In this document: positions 1 through 6,164 of the stretch, in pieces
How the letters are laid out: each line of letters starts with the position of its first letter
Numbering within the stretch: the stretch's first letter is position 1
NCBI GenBank assembly: GCA_040757295.1
Contig: JBFLXH010000028.1
Coordinates: 1 to 31,927, forward strand
DNA from: JAGXSE01 sp040757295
GTDB lineage: Bacteria; Bacillota; PH28-bin88
DNA: 31,927 nucleotides
Direction of reading: 5' to 3'
Made by a program: the position numbers and the translations under genes
Notes under the pieces: generated by a model
The model's input: the letters and a program-made list of their open reading frames with translations, nothing else
Told to the model about the DNA's origin: nothing
The model's database searches: none

Positions 1-302
1 CGCAGGTAGTGATAATAACAATAATAATTCAGCACTAAAATGTCCTTGACAGACGGACAAATTTTTTCTCCTTTGGTGGTCAACTTTTTCGTGATCACTG
101 TGGTAAACTTTTCGATTGACAAATACACCCTTTCCGTCAAAACCAATATATCGAGGTCCAACTCCTCGTCAGCTTCACACCTAGCTACCGACCCGAAGAC
201 TAGGGTTTTGGCTACGGGGTATTTTTTTAGCAACTCTTTTTTTGCTTCATATAGCGCTTGCTTTTCGTTGTGAGACAGTCTGAGTTCTCCTAAGTCGGTC
301 AC
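1..302 (-). CDS. MNT-family nucleotidyltransferase, 3' end beyond window
   Basis: The minus frame starting at GTG (302-300) is open to the window edge, about 100 codons. An AAGGAG site lies 9 nt upstream of the GTG. The protein carries the minimal nucleotidyltransferase signature LVFGSVAR followed by DLDILVL, the GS plus D-x-D catalytic motif. Two positions usually conserved are changed: GSVARC where G is normal, and ELDLD where SDLD is normal. MNT proteins act as antitoxins of HEPN toxins, in known cases by transferring nucleotides to the toxin. A start-region copy of this gene lies at 1235-1288. The gene may be decaying; the C-terminus is not visible. Confidence 0.65.
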   Translation of the reverse strand, partial: MTDLGELRLSHNEKQALYEAKKELLKKYPVAKTLVFGSVARCEADEELDLDILVLTERVYLSIEKFTTVITKKLTTKGEKICPSVKDILVLNYYCYYHYL

Positions 303-457
303 GTATTACATCTCCTTACTTAGAATCTCCTGCGGGAGTTTTTCCCAATCAAACTTCCTGTCTCATTTATAGCATGGACACTTTTCCTCCCGTCTTTTCT
401 GTTTCTACCATACCAGACGTAAGGCTCATGTGTCCAATCCGATTAGGGGGCTAAAGA

Positions 458-497
458 GTCCAACAGTCCAACTGTCCAACTGTCCAACTGTCTACTG
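458..497. repeat. 8-bp tandem repeat (GTCCAACT)
   Basis: Five back-to-back copies of an 8-bp unit, GTCCAACA then three GTCCAACT and a diverged GTCTACTG. It sits in the spacer just beyond the 3' end of the nucleotidyltransferase at 506-808. No function is evident; slippage-type array. Confidence 0.8.
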
Positions 498-505
498 TTA
501 TGTTG

Positions 506-808
506 CTAGGAGTTGTAAATAGACTTCCCTACGCTGTCAATGTGCTTTTTCAGTTCTTCATTTGAAATGTCTTTATAACAAACGACATCAAAAAAGTATG
601 GCAGTGGATAATTTTCATTTAAGTCATCACTTAGTTTTCTGACAATTTTTCTATCGATGTTTTCCCCTACTATGGCTAAGTCAACATCTGAGCCCTTTTT
701 ATAATTGCCCATGGCTCTACTGCCAAATATAATGGCTTCTTCAATTTCTGGGTACTGCTTAAGGGCTTTCAATATGTATTCTAGATCTCTTTCCAAAAGT
801 CCATACAT
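506..808 (-). CDS. MNT-family nucleotidyltransferase (HI0073-like antitoxin)
   Basis: A complete 100-residue protein with the minimal nucleotidyltransferase motif IIFGSRAMG then SDVDLAIVG at about residues 26-48: the GS loop and the two metal-binding aspartates are intact. Length matches the HI0073 family. It starts with ATG 2 nt after the TAG of a HEPN-type C-terminal fragment (811-935), the usual HEPN-then-MNT order. GGAG lies within that fragment's last codons and serves as ribosome site. In known pairs the MNT protein neutralises the HEPN ribonuclease. Here the toxin is reduced to a fragment, so this is probably an orphan antitoxin. Confidence 0.85.
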   Translation of the reverse strand: MYGLLERDLEYILKALKQYPEIEEAIIFGSRAMGNYKKGSDVDLAIVGENIDRKIVRKLSDDLNENYPLPYFFDVVCYKDISNEELKKHIDSVGKSIYNS

Positions 809-810
809 TT

Positions 811-935
811 CTATATCTCCTTGCCTAGCTTATGATACAGCTCTTTTAACTTTGGAAAATAGACGTGGATAATATCTTGAACCATTTTCTTAGCCAATGC
901 TTCATCAGTGGTAAGCAATTGCCTCAATTCTGGGA
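811..935 (-). pseudogene. HEPN toxin C-terminal fragment
   Basis: A stretch of about 40 codons without a start, ending in TAG at 813-811, encodes AKKMVQDIIHVYFPKLKELY and a short tail. This resembles the last helix of HI0074-like HEPN proteins, the partners of HI0073-like nucleotidyltransferases. It is followed at once by such an MNT gene. Its upstream end overlaps, in another frame, the end of the MNT gene at 905-1159. A deletion that removed the front of the HEPN gene and the tail of the upstream MNT gene would explain both. Similarity is judged by eye. Confidence 0.55.
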
Positions 936-1159
936 TCTACTTTAATTTTCTTGCGAGAAAGCAGTTGTAGATCTCGAAGAACATTTTCACCAAAGTCTGG
1001 TGAAATTACCGCCAGGTCTATATCACTGTCTTTATTTGCATGTCCTTTTGCGTATGAACCAAAGAGAATTACCTCGGCGACTCGTATATCATTTTGCAAA
1101 AGTTCTACATACTTATTTACTATTTTTTCGAGATCAGTTTCAGTTGCGTAATTATCCAT
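905..1159 (-). CDS. MNT-family nucleotidyltransferase, C-terminally shortened
   Basis: An 84-residue protein with motif VILFGSYAKG then KDSDIDLAV, the complete minimal nucleotidyltransferase active-site pattern. The ATG at 1159 is preferred over upstream in-frame starts because GGAAGTG lies just before it. The C-terminus reads VDPRIEAIAYH and stops, where many relatives continue for 15-25 residues after VDPRIEP. The stop falls inside the HEPN fragment that follows, so the tail was probably lost in the same deletion. Probably a former antitoxin; activity uncertain. Confidence 0.75.
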   Translation of the reverse strand: MDNYATETDLEKIVNKYVELLQNDIRVAEVILFGSYAKGHANKDSDIDLAVISPDFGENVLRDLQLLSRKKIKVDPRIEAIAYH

Positions 1160-1234
1160 TCCATCACTTCCTTTGAACGCAAAAGTAACGAACCGCTTGC
1201 TGACATATAAACCCAGTATAAACATAAAACCCAT

Positions 1235-1288
1235 CTATAGAGCTTGCTTTTCTTTGGGAGACAATCTTAGCTCTCCTAAATCGGTCAC
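1235..1288 (-). pseudogene. Duplicated 5' end of an MNT gene
   Basis: From GTG at 1288 the minus strand encodes VTDLGELRLSPKEKQAL and then TAG. The first 17 codons match the start of the MNT gene at 302 (VTDLGELRLSHNEKQAL) at all but two residues. The ribosome-site region upstream matches too. Homology stops exactly at the TAG, so this is the broken-off front of a second copy. It forms the junction with the truncated dehydrogenase next to it. Confidence 0.8.
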
Positions 1289-1315
1289 GTATTACATCTC
1301 CCCTTAATTGGAATT

Positions 1316-1823
1316 CTCTATCCTGATCAGTCTTCAGGCCGGTGGCCTCCAGTTTGGGCAGGATGACTTCCTGGGTAGTACCCGGGTAGGTGGTGCTTTC
1401 CAAGGTGACCAGTTGGCCGGGGCGGAGGTGGTTGGCAATTTCGTTGGTTACGTTTACTATGTAAGAAATATCGGGATCGCGGTTGGTGTTGAGAGGTGTA
1501 GGGACGCAGATGACGATAACGTCGGCCTCGGGCAGGCAGGCAAAATCCGTGTATGCTTTTAGTTTGCCTGCGTGGACGACTTGTTTTAGGTCTTCGTCTT
1601 TCACGTCCAGGATGTAGTTTTCGCCGTTGTTGACCTTATAGGCTCTTTTGGGGTTCTGCTCGATGCCTAAAACATGAAAACCCACCTTGGCCTTCTCTAC
1701 CGCCAGCGGCAGGCCGACGTAACCCAGGCCTACCACGGCCACGTTAGCTGTGTGGGTTTGGATTTTCCTCTTCAATTCCACTGCGGTTAGGTGATCGGCA
1801 CCCGTTACTTGCATAACTGCCAA
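1316..1823 (-). pseudogene. Truncated nucleotide-sugar dehydrogenase (UDP-GlcNAc/ManNAc type)
   Basis: Residues 1-168 match the N-terminal third of UDP-sugar 6-dehydrogenases of the WecC/WbpA/Tv group: Rossmann motif VAVVGLGYVGLPLA at 27-40, VICVPTPL at 104-111, and LESTTYPGTTQEV at 141-153. The family is normally about 430 residues. After TGLKTDQD the frame runs into unrelated sequence, the duplicated MNT start read in another phase, and ends at 1164. The catalytic cysteine and sugar-binding domain are absent, so the product cannot be active. Start is TTG at 1823 with GGGAGG 9 nt upstream. It suggests a formerly larger polysaccharide locus here. Confidence 0.85.
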
Positions 1824-1934
1824 TTATACACGCCTCCCCAAAGACCTCTCATAAAAAGCAAAAAAGGGGTCTACACCCTTCTAATAACCTTCGCAAAATC
1901 TCGGCCTGAATAGACTAATGAGGGAAAATTGTTA

Positions 1935-2045
1935 TTAACCTTCCATTTTCCCTAAGATAACTACTACTTCGTCTTTTAGGGCTCTGACTCCAGAACGAAT
2001 TGATTCCACCTCGTCAATAGTAAATTGAGCGAAATCTGCATTAGC
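1935..2045 (-). pseudogene. Unrecognised coding remnant
   Basis: A 34-codon minus-strand stretch without a start ends in TAA at 1937-1935 and reads DFAQFTIDEVESIRSGVRAL and onward. Just upstream, in another frame, a stretch reads IPLEITGELMQISL, as if one small gene were split by a frameshift. I do not recognise the family. The rest of 1824-2119 holds nothing else I can support. Confidence 0.25.
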
Positions 2046-2119
2046 TCACCGGTTATTTCAAGTGGAATGTCGTGGTTTTGCGGGATATCAACAAAAGAGG
2101 CTTATACCCCAGTAATGAT

Positions 2120-2434
2120 CTATTTGAATGGATTATACAGACTTAATCCGTGGTTTAAGAGGTGGTTAAAATCATTTTCGTTTCTGGTTATTAAGGTGGC
2201 CGAGTGTTCCATGGCCGTAGCCGCAACTAAAGCGTCAGGTAGTTTCAACTTCTTATTATAAATATTCCGACTAATTTTTCTCAATTCTCCCGCTTTTCGG
2301 GCAATTTTAGAGTTTACATCGATTATTTCGCCAATCTTTAAAGCGTCCTCAAACTGTTGCTCATCTTGTTCTGTCAAATCGTGGAAAGAAAAAAGTTCGG
2401 CTTCTACTTTTGTATCAATCAAGCACTTGATCAA
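2120..2434 (-). CDS. VapC-like PIN-domain toxin, probably internally deleted
   Basis: The C-terminal two thirds is a clear PIN domain: EAELFSF, then KLPDALVAATAMEHSATLIT and TRNENDF, with the expected acidic residues. The N-terminus keeps CLIDTKV, the first PIN strand with its aspartate, but joins directly to EAELFSF. Relatives have about 35-45 residues between those motifs, and this protein is 104 residues against a usual 125-140. An in-frame internal deletion is the simplest reading and would probably abolish nuclease activity. Start TTG at 2434 overlaps the end of the AbrB-type antitoxin by 20 nt, the usual VapBC arrangement. Confidence 0.7.
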   Translation of the reverse strand: MIKCLIDTKVEAELFSFHDLTEQDEQQFEDALKIGEIIDVNSKIARKAGELRKISRNIYNKKLKLPDALVAATAMEHSATLITRNENDFNHLLNHGLSLYNPFK

Positions 2435-2681
2435 ACTCCGGCACCTCTCGATCAGTACGGTTCAGCATGTCTTCTATTTCTCTATCCGGACGGTTTGCCC
2501 AAGTTCCTGCCATTCGTGTAAATACGCCTTTTGGTTTTTCTTTATTTGCTATCTTTAAAACAATCTTGTTTGTATCGGGAACAATTTCAATCAAATCACC
2601 TGGTCTTATCTTGGTCTTCTTCAATATTTTTTTTATGGAAATACGGCCTTCTGCATCTATTCTTGCTTTGATAGTAGGCAT
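2415..2681 (-). CDS. AbrB/MazE-fold antitoxin (VapB-like)
   Basis: An 88-residue protein beginning MPTIKARIDAEGRISIKKIL, a swapped-hairpin AbrB-type DNA-binding fold of about 45 residues, then an acidic, unstructured tail that normally binds the PIN toxin. ATG at 2681 is preferred over the upstream in-frame ATG because GGAGGTGATC lies directly before it. It is the first gene of a two-gene unit and would repress the pair's promoter while neutralising the toxin. The downstream toxin appears crippled. Confidence 0.85.
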   Translation of the reverse strand: MPTIKARIDAEGRISIKKILKKTKIRPGDLIEIVPDTNKIVLKIANKEKPKGVFTRMAGTWANRPDREIEDMLNRTDREVPEFDQVLD

Positions 2682-2755
2682 AATGATCACCTCCATCCTT
2701 ATTATACCTGCAGTAGTTTAGCATATTTTCTTGTGAAATATCTTCGTACTGCATC

Positions 2756-2851
2756 TTACCCGGAAGGTAACAACCTGCCAAGGTCTCTTTTAAGGGGGAA
2801 GGGCGCTTTTTGCATCCAGTAGATGGCTAGTTTCTGCCTTTCGTTGTCCAT
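2756..2851 (-). pseudogene. HEPN toxin N-terminal fragment
   Basis: ATG at 2851 touches the stop of the MNT fragment at 2852, the normal spacing of an MNT-HEPN operon. The first 16 residues, MDNERQKLAIYWMQKA, match the start of UPF0332-type HEPN proteins. After that the sequence changes to unrelated residues and stops at 2756, inside the upstream region of the VapB-like gene. The break lies near 2800. Confidence 0.6.
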
Positions 2852-2975
2852 CTAAAAGGTCACCCCGTCCCGATTCACCTCTTCTTTTATCGGCAGGATC
2901 GAATGCAATCCATTTTCCCACGATTCCCGGCATACTACTAGTACGCTGATATTGGTGTCAAAAGACAGGTTAATT
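2852..2975 (-). pseudogene. MNT nucleotidyltransferase C-terminal fragment
   Basis: About 40 codons without a start, ending TAG at 2854-2852, encode DTNISVLVVCRESWENGLHS then LPIKEEVNRDGVTF. This matches the C-terminal end of the longer MNT class, whose genes are followed by UPF0332 HEPN genes, as here. The active-site half is missing. The upstream break is near 2975, next to a 59-bp block that is duplicated at 4070. Confidence 0.65.
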
Positions 2976-2982
2976 TTTGTTT

Positions 2983-3041
2983 AGGATTTTCTTCTATTTC
3001 CGCTAAGAATTCAACCGCCAGAGTCAAGCCTTTCTTGTTAT
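2983..3041. repeat. 59-bp duplicated block, copy 1
   Basis: This stretch matches 4070-4128 at all but about four of 59 positions. On the minus strand it encodes NKKGLTLAVEFLAEIEENP, which resembles the C-terminus of DUF3368-type PIN proteins. It lies beside the MNT fragment. Confidence 0.85.
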
Positions 3042-3047
3042 TAATAT

Positions 3048-3443
3048 CTAACGTTCCATTGGGTAGAGCTTTTTAAGTTCCTTTAAAAATGCTCTACCTG
3101 TCATTGCCCTGGAAGAAATAATCCTTCCTGAACTGCCATCATGGCAGTGGTGTGGAAAATTGCTAACTGAACGATGGTGTGGAGCATTATCCCATCGCTT
3201 TAGCAAAGCGCCTTTAGCATTTTGTAAATGAAAGCTGTAGTTAATAGTTTTCAGTCGACCATTCTCCCTGACAACATATTCAAACATCTCAGCAATATCG
3301 CCATTTACAAGATTAAGACGTAGACGCATGTAACCAACATCTTCACTGATAAATTCATCACGAACCTCGAATTCCTGGACAATATCCAGAGTAACTATTA
3401 TTAAGCGTAATTGCAAAAAATACTGTTCAGGCGTCACCGTCAA
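3048..3443 (-). CDS. TumE-family toxin (DUF6516)
   Basis: A protein of about 130 residues with the family core: a mixed strand region and LKRWDNAPHH at about 81-90, then FPHHCHDG at about 96-103. These histidine-rich motifs define the TumE/DUF6516 family, annotated as toxins of a type II system. The start is TTG at 3443 or GTG at 3437; both overlap the end of the upstream gene by up to 17 nt, which indicates translational coupling. No damage is seen. The identification rests on the RWDNAPHH and FPHH motifs; the toxic mechanism is not established here. Confidence 0.75.
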   Translation of the reverse strand: MTVTPEQYFLQLRLIIVTLDIVQEFEVRDEFISEDVGYMRLRLNLVNGDIAEMFEYVVRENGRLKTINYSFHLQNAKGALLKRWDNAPHHRSVSNFPHHCHDGSSGRIISSRAMTGRAFLKELKKLYPMER

Positions 3444-3735
3444 GATACCTCATTTGCTTTCTTAAACGCTGCTCCATATCAATAAGACTGGCCCATTTTA
3501 TATAGTCAACATCATCACCTAGAAGGCCTGCGTTATATTTATCCTTAAATTCATCAGAATTTATATGGTAAGCCTGTTCTAATCTCTTTAGTTCATACTG
3601 GATACTACTTAGCCTTTTGATTAACTCCTGTTTCTTGATCTTCACTAGTTTATTAATGGTTGCATCGACCAACCTATCGCTACCGAAGGCCTGAACCAGT
3701 CCCTCTAAACGCTTCAATCTTTCCACAGTAGACAT
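3427..3735 (-). CDS. Coiled-coil partner of the TumE-family protein (putative antitoxin)
   Basis: A charged, mostly helical protein of 102 residues with no recognised domain. It begins MSTVERLKRLEGLVQAFGSD and contains a long Lys/Glu-rich helix at about 25-65. The ATG at 3735 is chosen because AGGAGGT lies 10 nt upstream. It precedes and overlaps the TumE-type gene, the position an antitoxin would take. That role is inferred only from arrangement. Known TumE partners I recall carry helix-turn-helix domains, and I see none here. Confidence 0.65.
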   Translation of the reverse strand: MSTVERLKRLEGLVQAFGSDRLVDATINKLVKIKKQELIKRLSSIQYELKRLEQAYHINSDEFKDKYNAGLLGDDVDYIKWASLIDMEQRLRKQMRYLDGDA

Positions 3736-3887
3736 TTTTTTCGCATACCTCCTCAAACAGGCTAATATTTCGTTAGTATCTTTTAAGCTGGCAAAATTAG
3801 CGCCGGTTGGCCATACGGAGGATGTGTCTGCTTGATGCTAATTATGATATTCTGGGTACCTATTAATTTATTCTATTCCCTTATTGA

Positions 3888-4055
3888 CTACAAACTATTA
3901 ATTATATTAACCACGTCTACGCCTCTGGACGGCAGGTACTCCTCTCCTGTCTGCCAGGTCTGCAGCGCAAGAACTGCTACATGTAGTTTTTCGACATTTC
4001 TTATCATTCGATGCAGCGCCGCTCGAACACCACTGTGTTTTGTGTTGGATTGGCC
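3888..4055 (-). pseudogene. HEPN toxin internal/C-terminal fragment
   Basis: A 55-codon frame without a start includes KHSGVRAALHR, a hallmark of UPF0332-type HEPN proteins, and ends TAG at 3890-3888 after GVDVVNIINSL. The N-terminal helices are missing. It is a separate copy from the fragment at 2756-2851, since that one holds only the N-terminus. It lies beside the second 59-bp block. The spacer 3736-3887 shows nothing else I can support. Confidence 0.6.
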
Positions 4056-4069
4056 TAGCTAGGAGAATC

Positions 4070-4128
4070 AGGATTTTCTTGTATTTCCGCTAAGAATTCA
4101 ACTGCCGGAGTCAAGCCTTTCTTGTTAT
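4070..4128. repeat. 59-bp duplicated block, copy 2
   Basis: Near-identical to 2983-3041. The minus strand encodes NKKGLTPAVEFLAEIQENP. Here it joins the HEPN fragment on one side and a 16-bp inverted repeat on the other. Confidence 0.85.
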
Positions 4129-4196
4129 GAGCTTTTTGCGCTGTTTGCTTTAAGTTTTGTAGGTCGAGAAAAAAATGGTTACAGCGCAAAAAGCTC
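4129..4196. repeat. 68-bp segment bounded by perfect 16-bp inverted repeats
   Basis: GAGCTTTTTGCGCTGT at 4129-4144 is the exact reverse complement of 4181-4196. The 36-nt interior is AT-rich and noncoding. The right arm covers the end of the frameshifted nucleotidyltransferase gene. It could be a minimal MITE-like insertion or a hairpin; no T-tract follows on either strand, so a terminator is less likely. Confidence 0.75.
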
Positions 4197-4411
4197 TAAA
4201 GGAGAAGGTGCAGCAAGGTACAAAAACTCCTGGTACTGTTTAGATTCAAGCACCTTAACCGACTGCCGGCAACAAGGGTAAGGTCGGTTGCAATGCTGAT
4301 TAATCTTTTCCTTAGATTGAGATCATAATGCTTAAGCAATACCAAAATGTCTATGTCTGAATCCTCATGGGACTCTCCACGGGCTGCAGACCCAAAAAGC
4401 TTGATCTCCAA
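4179..4411 (-). pseudogene. Frameshifted MNT nucleotidyltransferase
   Basis: From TTG at 4411 the frame gives LEIKLFGSAARGE then EDSDIDILVLL, an intact nucleotidyltransferase active-site motif. At about 4255-4260 the reading shifts: the original frame continues with unrelated residues to 4196, while the next frame continues a family-like tail VKVLESKQYQEFLYLAAP to TAA at 4181-4179. Coding similarity probably also extends upstream to about 4450 without a clear start. One frameshift plus a missing front make this a dead gene. Confidence 0.7.
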
Positions 4412-4450
4412 TATATTTGAGCCTCCCGCGGCAAGGGCGCGTGCAACAAA

Positions 4451-4792
4451 TGCCCACCGCCGTCCCGGAAAATCAGCTGGTTACTACCCAGCCCAGAGGT
4501 AATTGCTGGTTTTTTGTCACCCCTGTTTTTCCTATATATATTTTAACCATTGCCGGGGAGTCGCAACATGCGGTTTTTCCTGGTTCTTCCGTATGCTTCG
4601 ATATCACAAGCCGGTTTTCCTGCCTTCCTGGCCAATCAATTCTTGCCAGGTGATCCAAAAATCCACACCGGCAGGAAATCCCGCCCAGGATCACGAAAAA
4701 TATTCCGGGCCGATCCCATATTTGTCACCTGGCTGGCGGCGGAGATGGGGGCATCAGCACAACCAACCGGTTTTCTCGAGGCGGAATAATTA
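4451..4792. other. Spacer with no supportable gene
   Basis: Several overlapping short frames on both strands show no family motif, no good ribosome site and no agreement with neighbouring genes. A TTGCGA with AT-rich TATATA-like sequence about 17-20 nt away occurs on the minus strand near 4535-4570 and could be an old promoter. Confidence 0.4.
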
Positions 4793-4897
4793 TTACTCGG
4801 CAAGGGATAAAATTGCATTATCATAATGAAGCCGAGCATGAAATTCGCTTTCAGGCCACGTTAAATTAATGTATAATTTGTGGCCTGGCTCATTATA
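4793..4897. repeat. 104-bp double-hairpin repeat, copy A
   Basis: The most diverged of four copies (others at 20482, 20586 and 28069). Arm pairs are CTCGGC/GCCGAG around a CATTATCATAATG palindrome, then CAGGCCAC/GTGGCCTG. The outer base pair of the second stem is C-G here and G-C in copies B and C, which keeps pairing. It ends 10 nt from the stop of the helix-turn-helix gene. Confidence 0.9.
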
Positions 4898-4907
4898 TCA
4901 AGGCTGG

Positions 4908-5657
4908 TTAAATATGGGAAGGCAAGTCGGCCAGGGCCAGGGCGGTTAACTCTGTTAGTTCTGGTACGGCTGACTTATACTTGTGCCGGGTGGCCCGGCG
5001 GACCTCTTCCAACTTGGTGTTAAGACCCAGGATGTAATCGTGCAGCCGGTGCTGCAGGTAGTTGTTAATGCAGGAAGTGACATGCCGGGCGTCGTCGGTG
5101 GCGTAGTCGGCGGCGCGCACCTCGGTCCGTCCCCGGTAGACCAACGGCAGCCAGGCGGGGGCGAAGGTCTCGTTCCAGTCCACCGCCAGGAGCTTGAGGT
5201 ATTTCCTGTCTTCCAGTTCCGCCAGCACCGGGCGCAGCCAGAAGCGCTGGGAGGAGGTGACGTGCAGGACGTCCCTCCCCGCGCGGTTCCGTGCGAGCAG
5301 GAGGCGCATGGATAGACGGCGGCCCTCCCACTGCCGGCGAAGCTCCCGTTCCAGACGGTGGTAGTAGCCGTTTTCGAAATCGTCTTCATGGTTTGTACCT
5401 TCAGTCGCCGCTGTTTCGCCGGCGGTAACGGCATCGGGTTCCGGCCACAGGATGCGGGAATTTTGTTTCCAGTGGGGCCCAAGCTTGGCTTCTATCCTTT
5501 TCAAGATGGTTTTGACGCTGTTAGCGGAAAGACCCAGGGTTTGGCTGATGGCGTTGCGCCCCAGGCTGAGGCGGGCCAGCATGGCCACGTCCATCTCGCG
5601 GGGGGAGAGGATTGTTTTAGCTATGGTGTTACGGTATGCCGCGTTGTTAGCAGGCAC
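4908..5657 (-). CDS. Helix-turn-helix protein of unknown role
   Basis: A 249-residue protein. Residues about 15-62 contain LSPREMDVAMLARLSLGRNA then ISQTLGLSANSVKTILKRIE, a sigma-region-4/LuxR-like helix-turn-helix. The remainder is charged and helical, with an Arg/Trp-rich segment at about 110-200, and matches nothing I recognise. GTG at 5657 is chosen for its GGGGGTGG site 5 nt upstream; the frame is open to 5798 and a longer N-terminus is possible. It could be a stand-alone transcription regulator. It is bounded by a repeat element at its 3' end and a hairpin upstream, so it is probably monocistronic. Confidence 0.65.
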   Translation of the reverse strand: MPANNAAYRNTIAKTILSPREMDVAMLARLSLGRNAISQTLGLSANSVKTILKRIEAKLGPHWKQNSRILWPEPDAVTAGETAATEGTNHEDDFENGYYHRLERELRRQWEGRRLSMRLLLARNRAGRDVLHVTSSQRFWLRPVLAELEDRKYLKLLAVDWNETFAPAWLPLVYRGRTEVRAADYATDDARHVTSCINNYLQHRLHDYILGLNTKLEEVRRATRHKYKSAVPELTELTALALADLPSHI

Positions 5658-5780
5658 GTTTCCACCCCCTAGCCTACGGCCAATACGGTTACAGTCTTGC
5701 CAGGATACTTGCCACGGGGCAGTCCAAGGCAAGGCCATGCCATAGTAACCTTCCGAATCCCAGGTGATAATCAATCCTTC

Positions 5781-5808
5781 CCCGGGCGCTGATGGCATTG
5801 CGCCCGGG
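5781..5808. other. Perfect 8-bp GC hairpin
   Basis: CCCGGGCG at 5781-5788 pairs with CGCCCGGG at 5801-5808 around a 12-nt loop. It lies between the terminator of the small gene at 5857 and the helix-turn-helix gene. No T-tract follows, so it may be a leader structure of the downstream gene. Confidence 0.6.
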
Positions 5809-5820
5809 TTGTTGGAAGCG

Positions 5821-5849
5821 AAAAAACCCCGACCGCAGGGGAAGGGGTT
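5821..5849 (-). terminator. Rho-independent terminator after the small gene at 5857
   Basis: On the minus strand AACCCC and GGGGTT pair across a GC-rich loop, followed by a run of six T. It begins 8 nt beyond the stop at 5857. Confidence 0.75.
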
Positions 5850-5856
5850 GTTTTGC

Positions 5857-6069
5857 CTAGGTGCCGGAGGATTTTATGCACCGGCGCGCAAAAGCGATCT
5901 GTTCTTCCAGGGCGGCAATTACTGCGTCGAGCTGTTCGGGGGTACACCGGGAAACGTCCGCGGTTCCCACCAGGTCGGCGATGAGGTCGTTAACTTGGAA
6001 TTGATAATAGCCCAAGTCTTTGAGGGTTTTCTTTAAGGCCCTGACAGCGGCGATTTTATCCCGGTCCAT
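5857..6069 (-). CDS. Small uncharacterised protein
   Basis: Seventy residues: MDRDKIAAVRALKKTLKDLG at the start, then YYQFQVNDLIADLVGTADV and a second helix with EQLDAVIAALEEQIAFARRC. All-helical and soluble, with no membrane segment. ATG at 6069 has GGAGGG 7 nt upstream and beats the longer in-frame start. I do not recognise a function. It follows the cpsB-type gene by 190 nt and has its own terminator; a strongly self-complementary leader lies directly upstream. Confidence 0.75.
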   Translation of the reverse strand: MDRDKIAAVRALKKTLKDLGYYQFQVNDLIADLVGTADVSRCTPEQLDAVIAALEEQIAFARRCIKSSGT

Positions 6070-6088
6070 TTTGCTCCCTCCTGGCAAA

Positions 6089-6164
6089 GAGGCAGGGCCG
6101 GTCGCGCCACTGGCTCGCCACCGGGGTGTACGGCGCCCGTTAAAACCCCGGGGTTCATTGCCTC
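6089..6164 (-). promoter_or_regulatory. Structured leader of the small gene at 5857
   Basis: Read on the minus strand, GAGGCA (6164-6159) can pair with TGCCTC (6094-6089) to close a multi-branch region that contains AACCCCGGGGTT and TGGCGAGCCA hairpins. It ends 19 nt before the start codon. This could be a regulatory RNA leader; no known riboswitch motif was recognised. The rest of 6170-6259 holds no gene. Confidence 0.35.

Noticed and set aside
1164..1315. C-terminal part of the 219-codon dehydrogenase frame
   Set aside because: After residue 168 the sequence is a duplicated MNT start read out of phase, not protein of the dehydrogenase family.
4451..4600. c-di-GMP riboswitch before the MNT pseudogene
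   Set aside because: GGGACGG and GCTGG hairpin pieces are present, but the conserved aptamer bases are not.
4503..4826. Plus-strand frame of 107 codons
   Set aside because: No family motif, and it runs into copy A of the dispersed repeat.
4955..5482. Minus-strand frame of 175 codons
   Set aside because: It overlaps the helix-turn-helix gene in another phase and is Ser/Pro/Thr-rich, typical of a shadow frame in GC-rich DNA.
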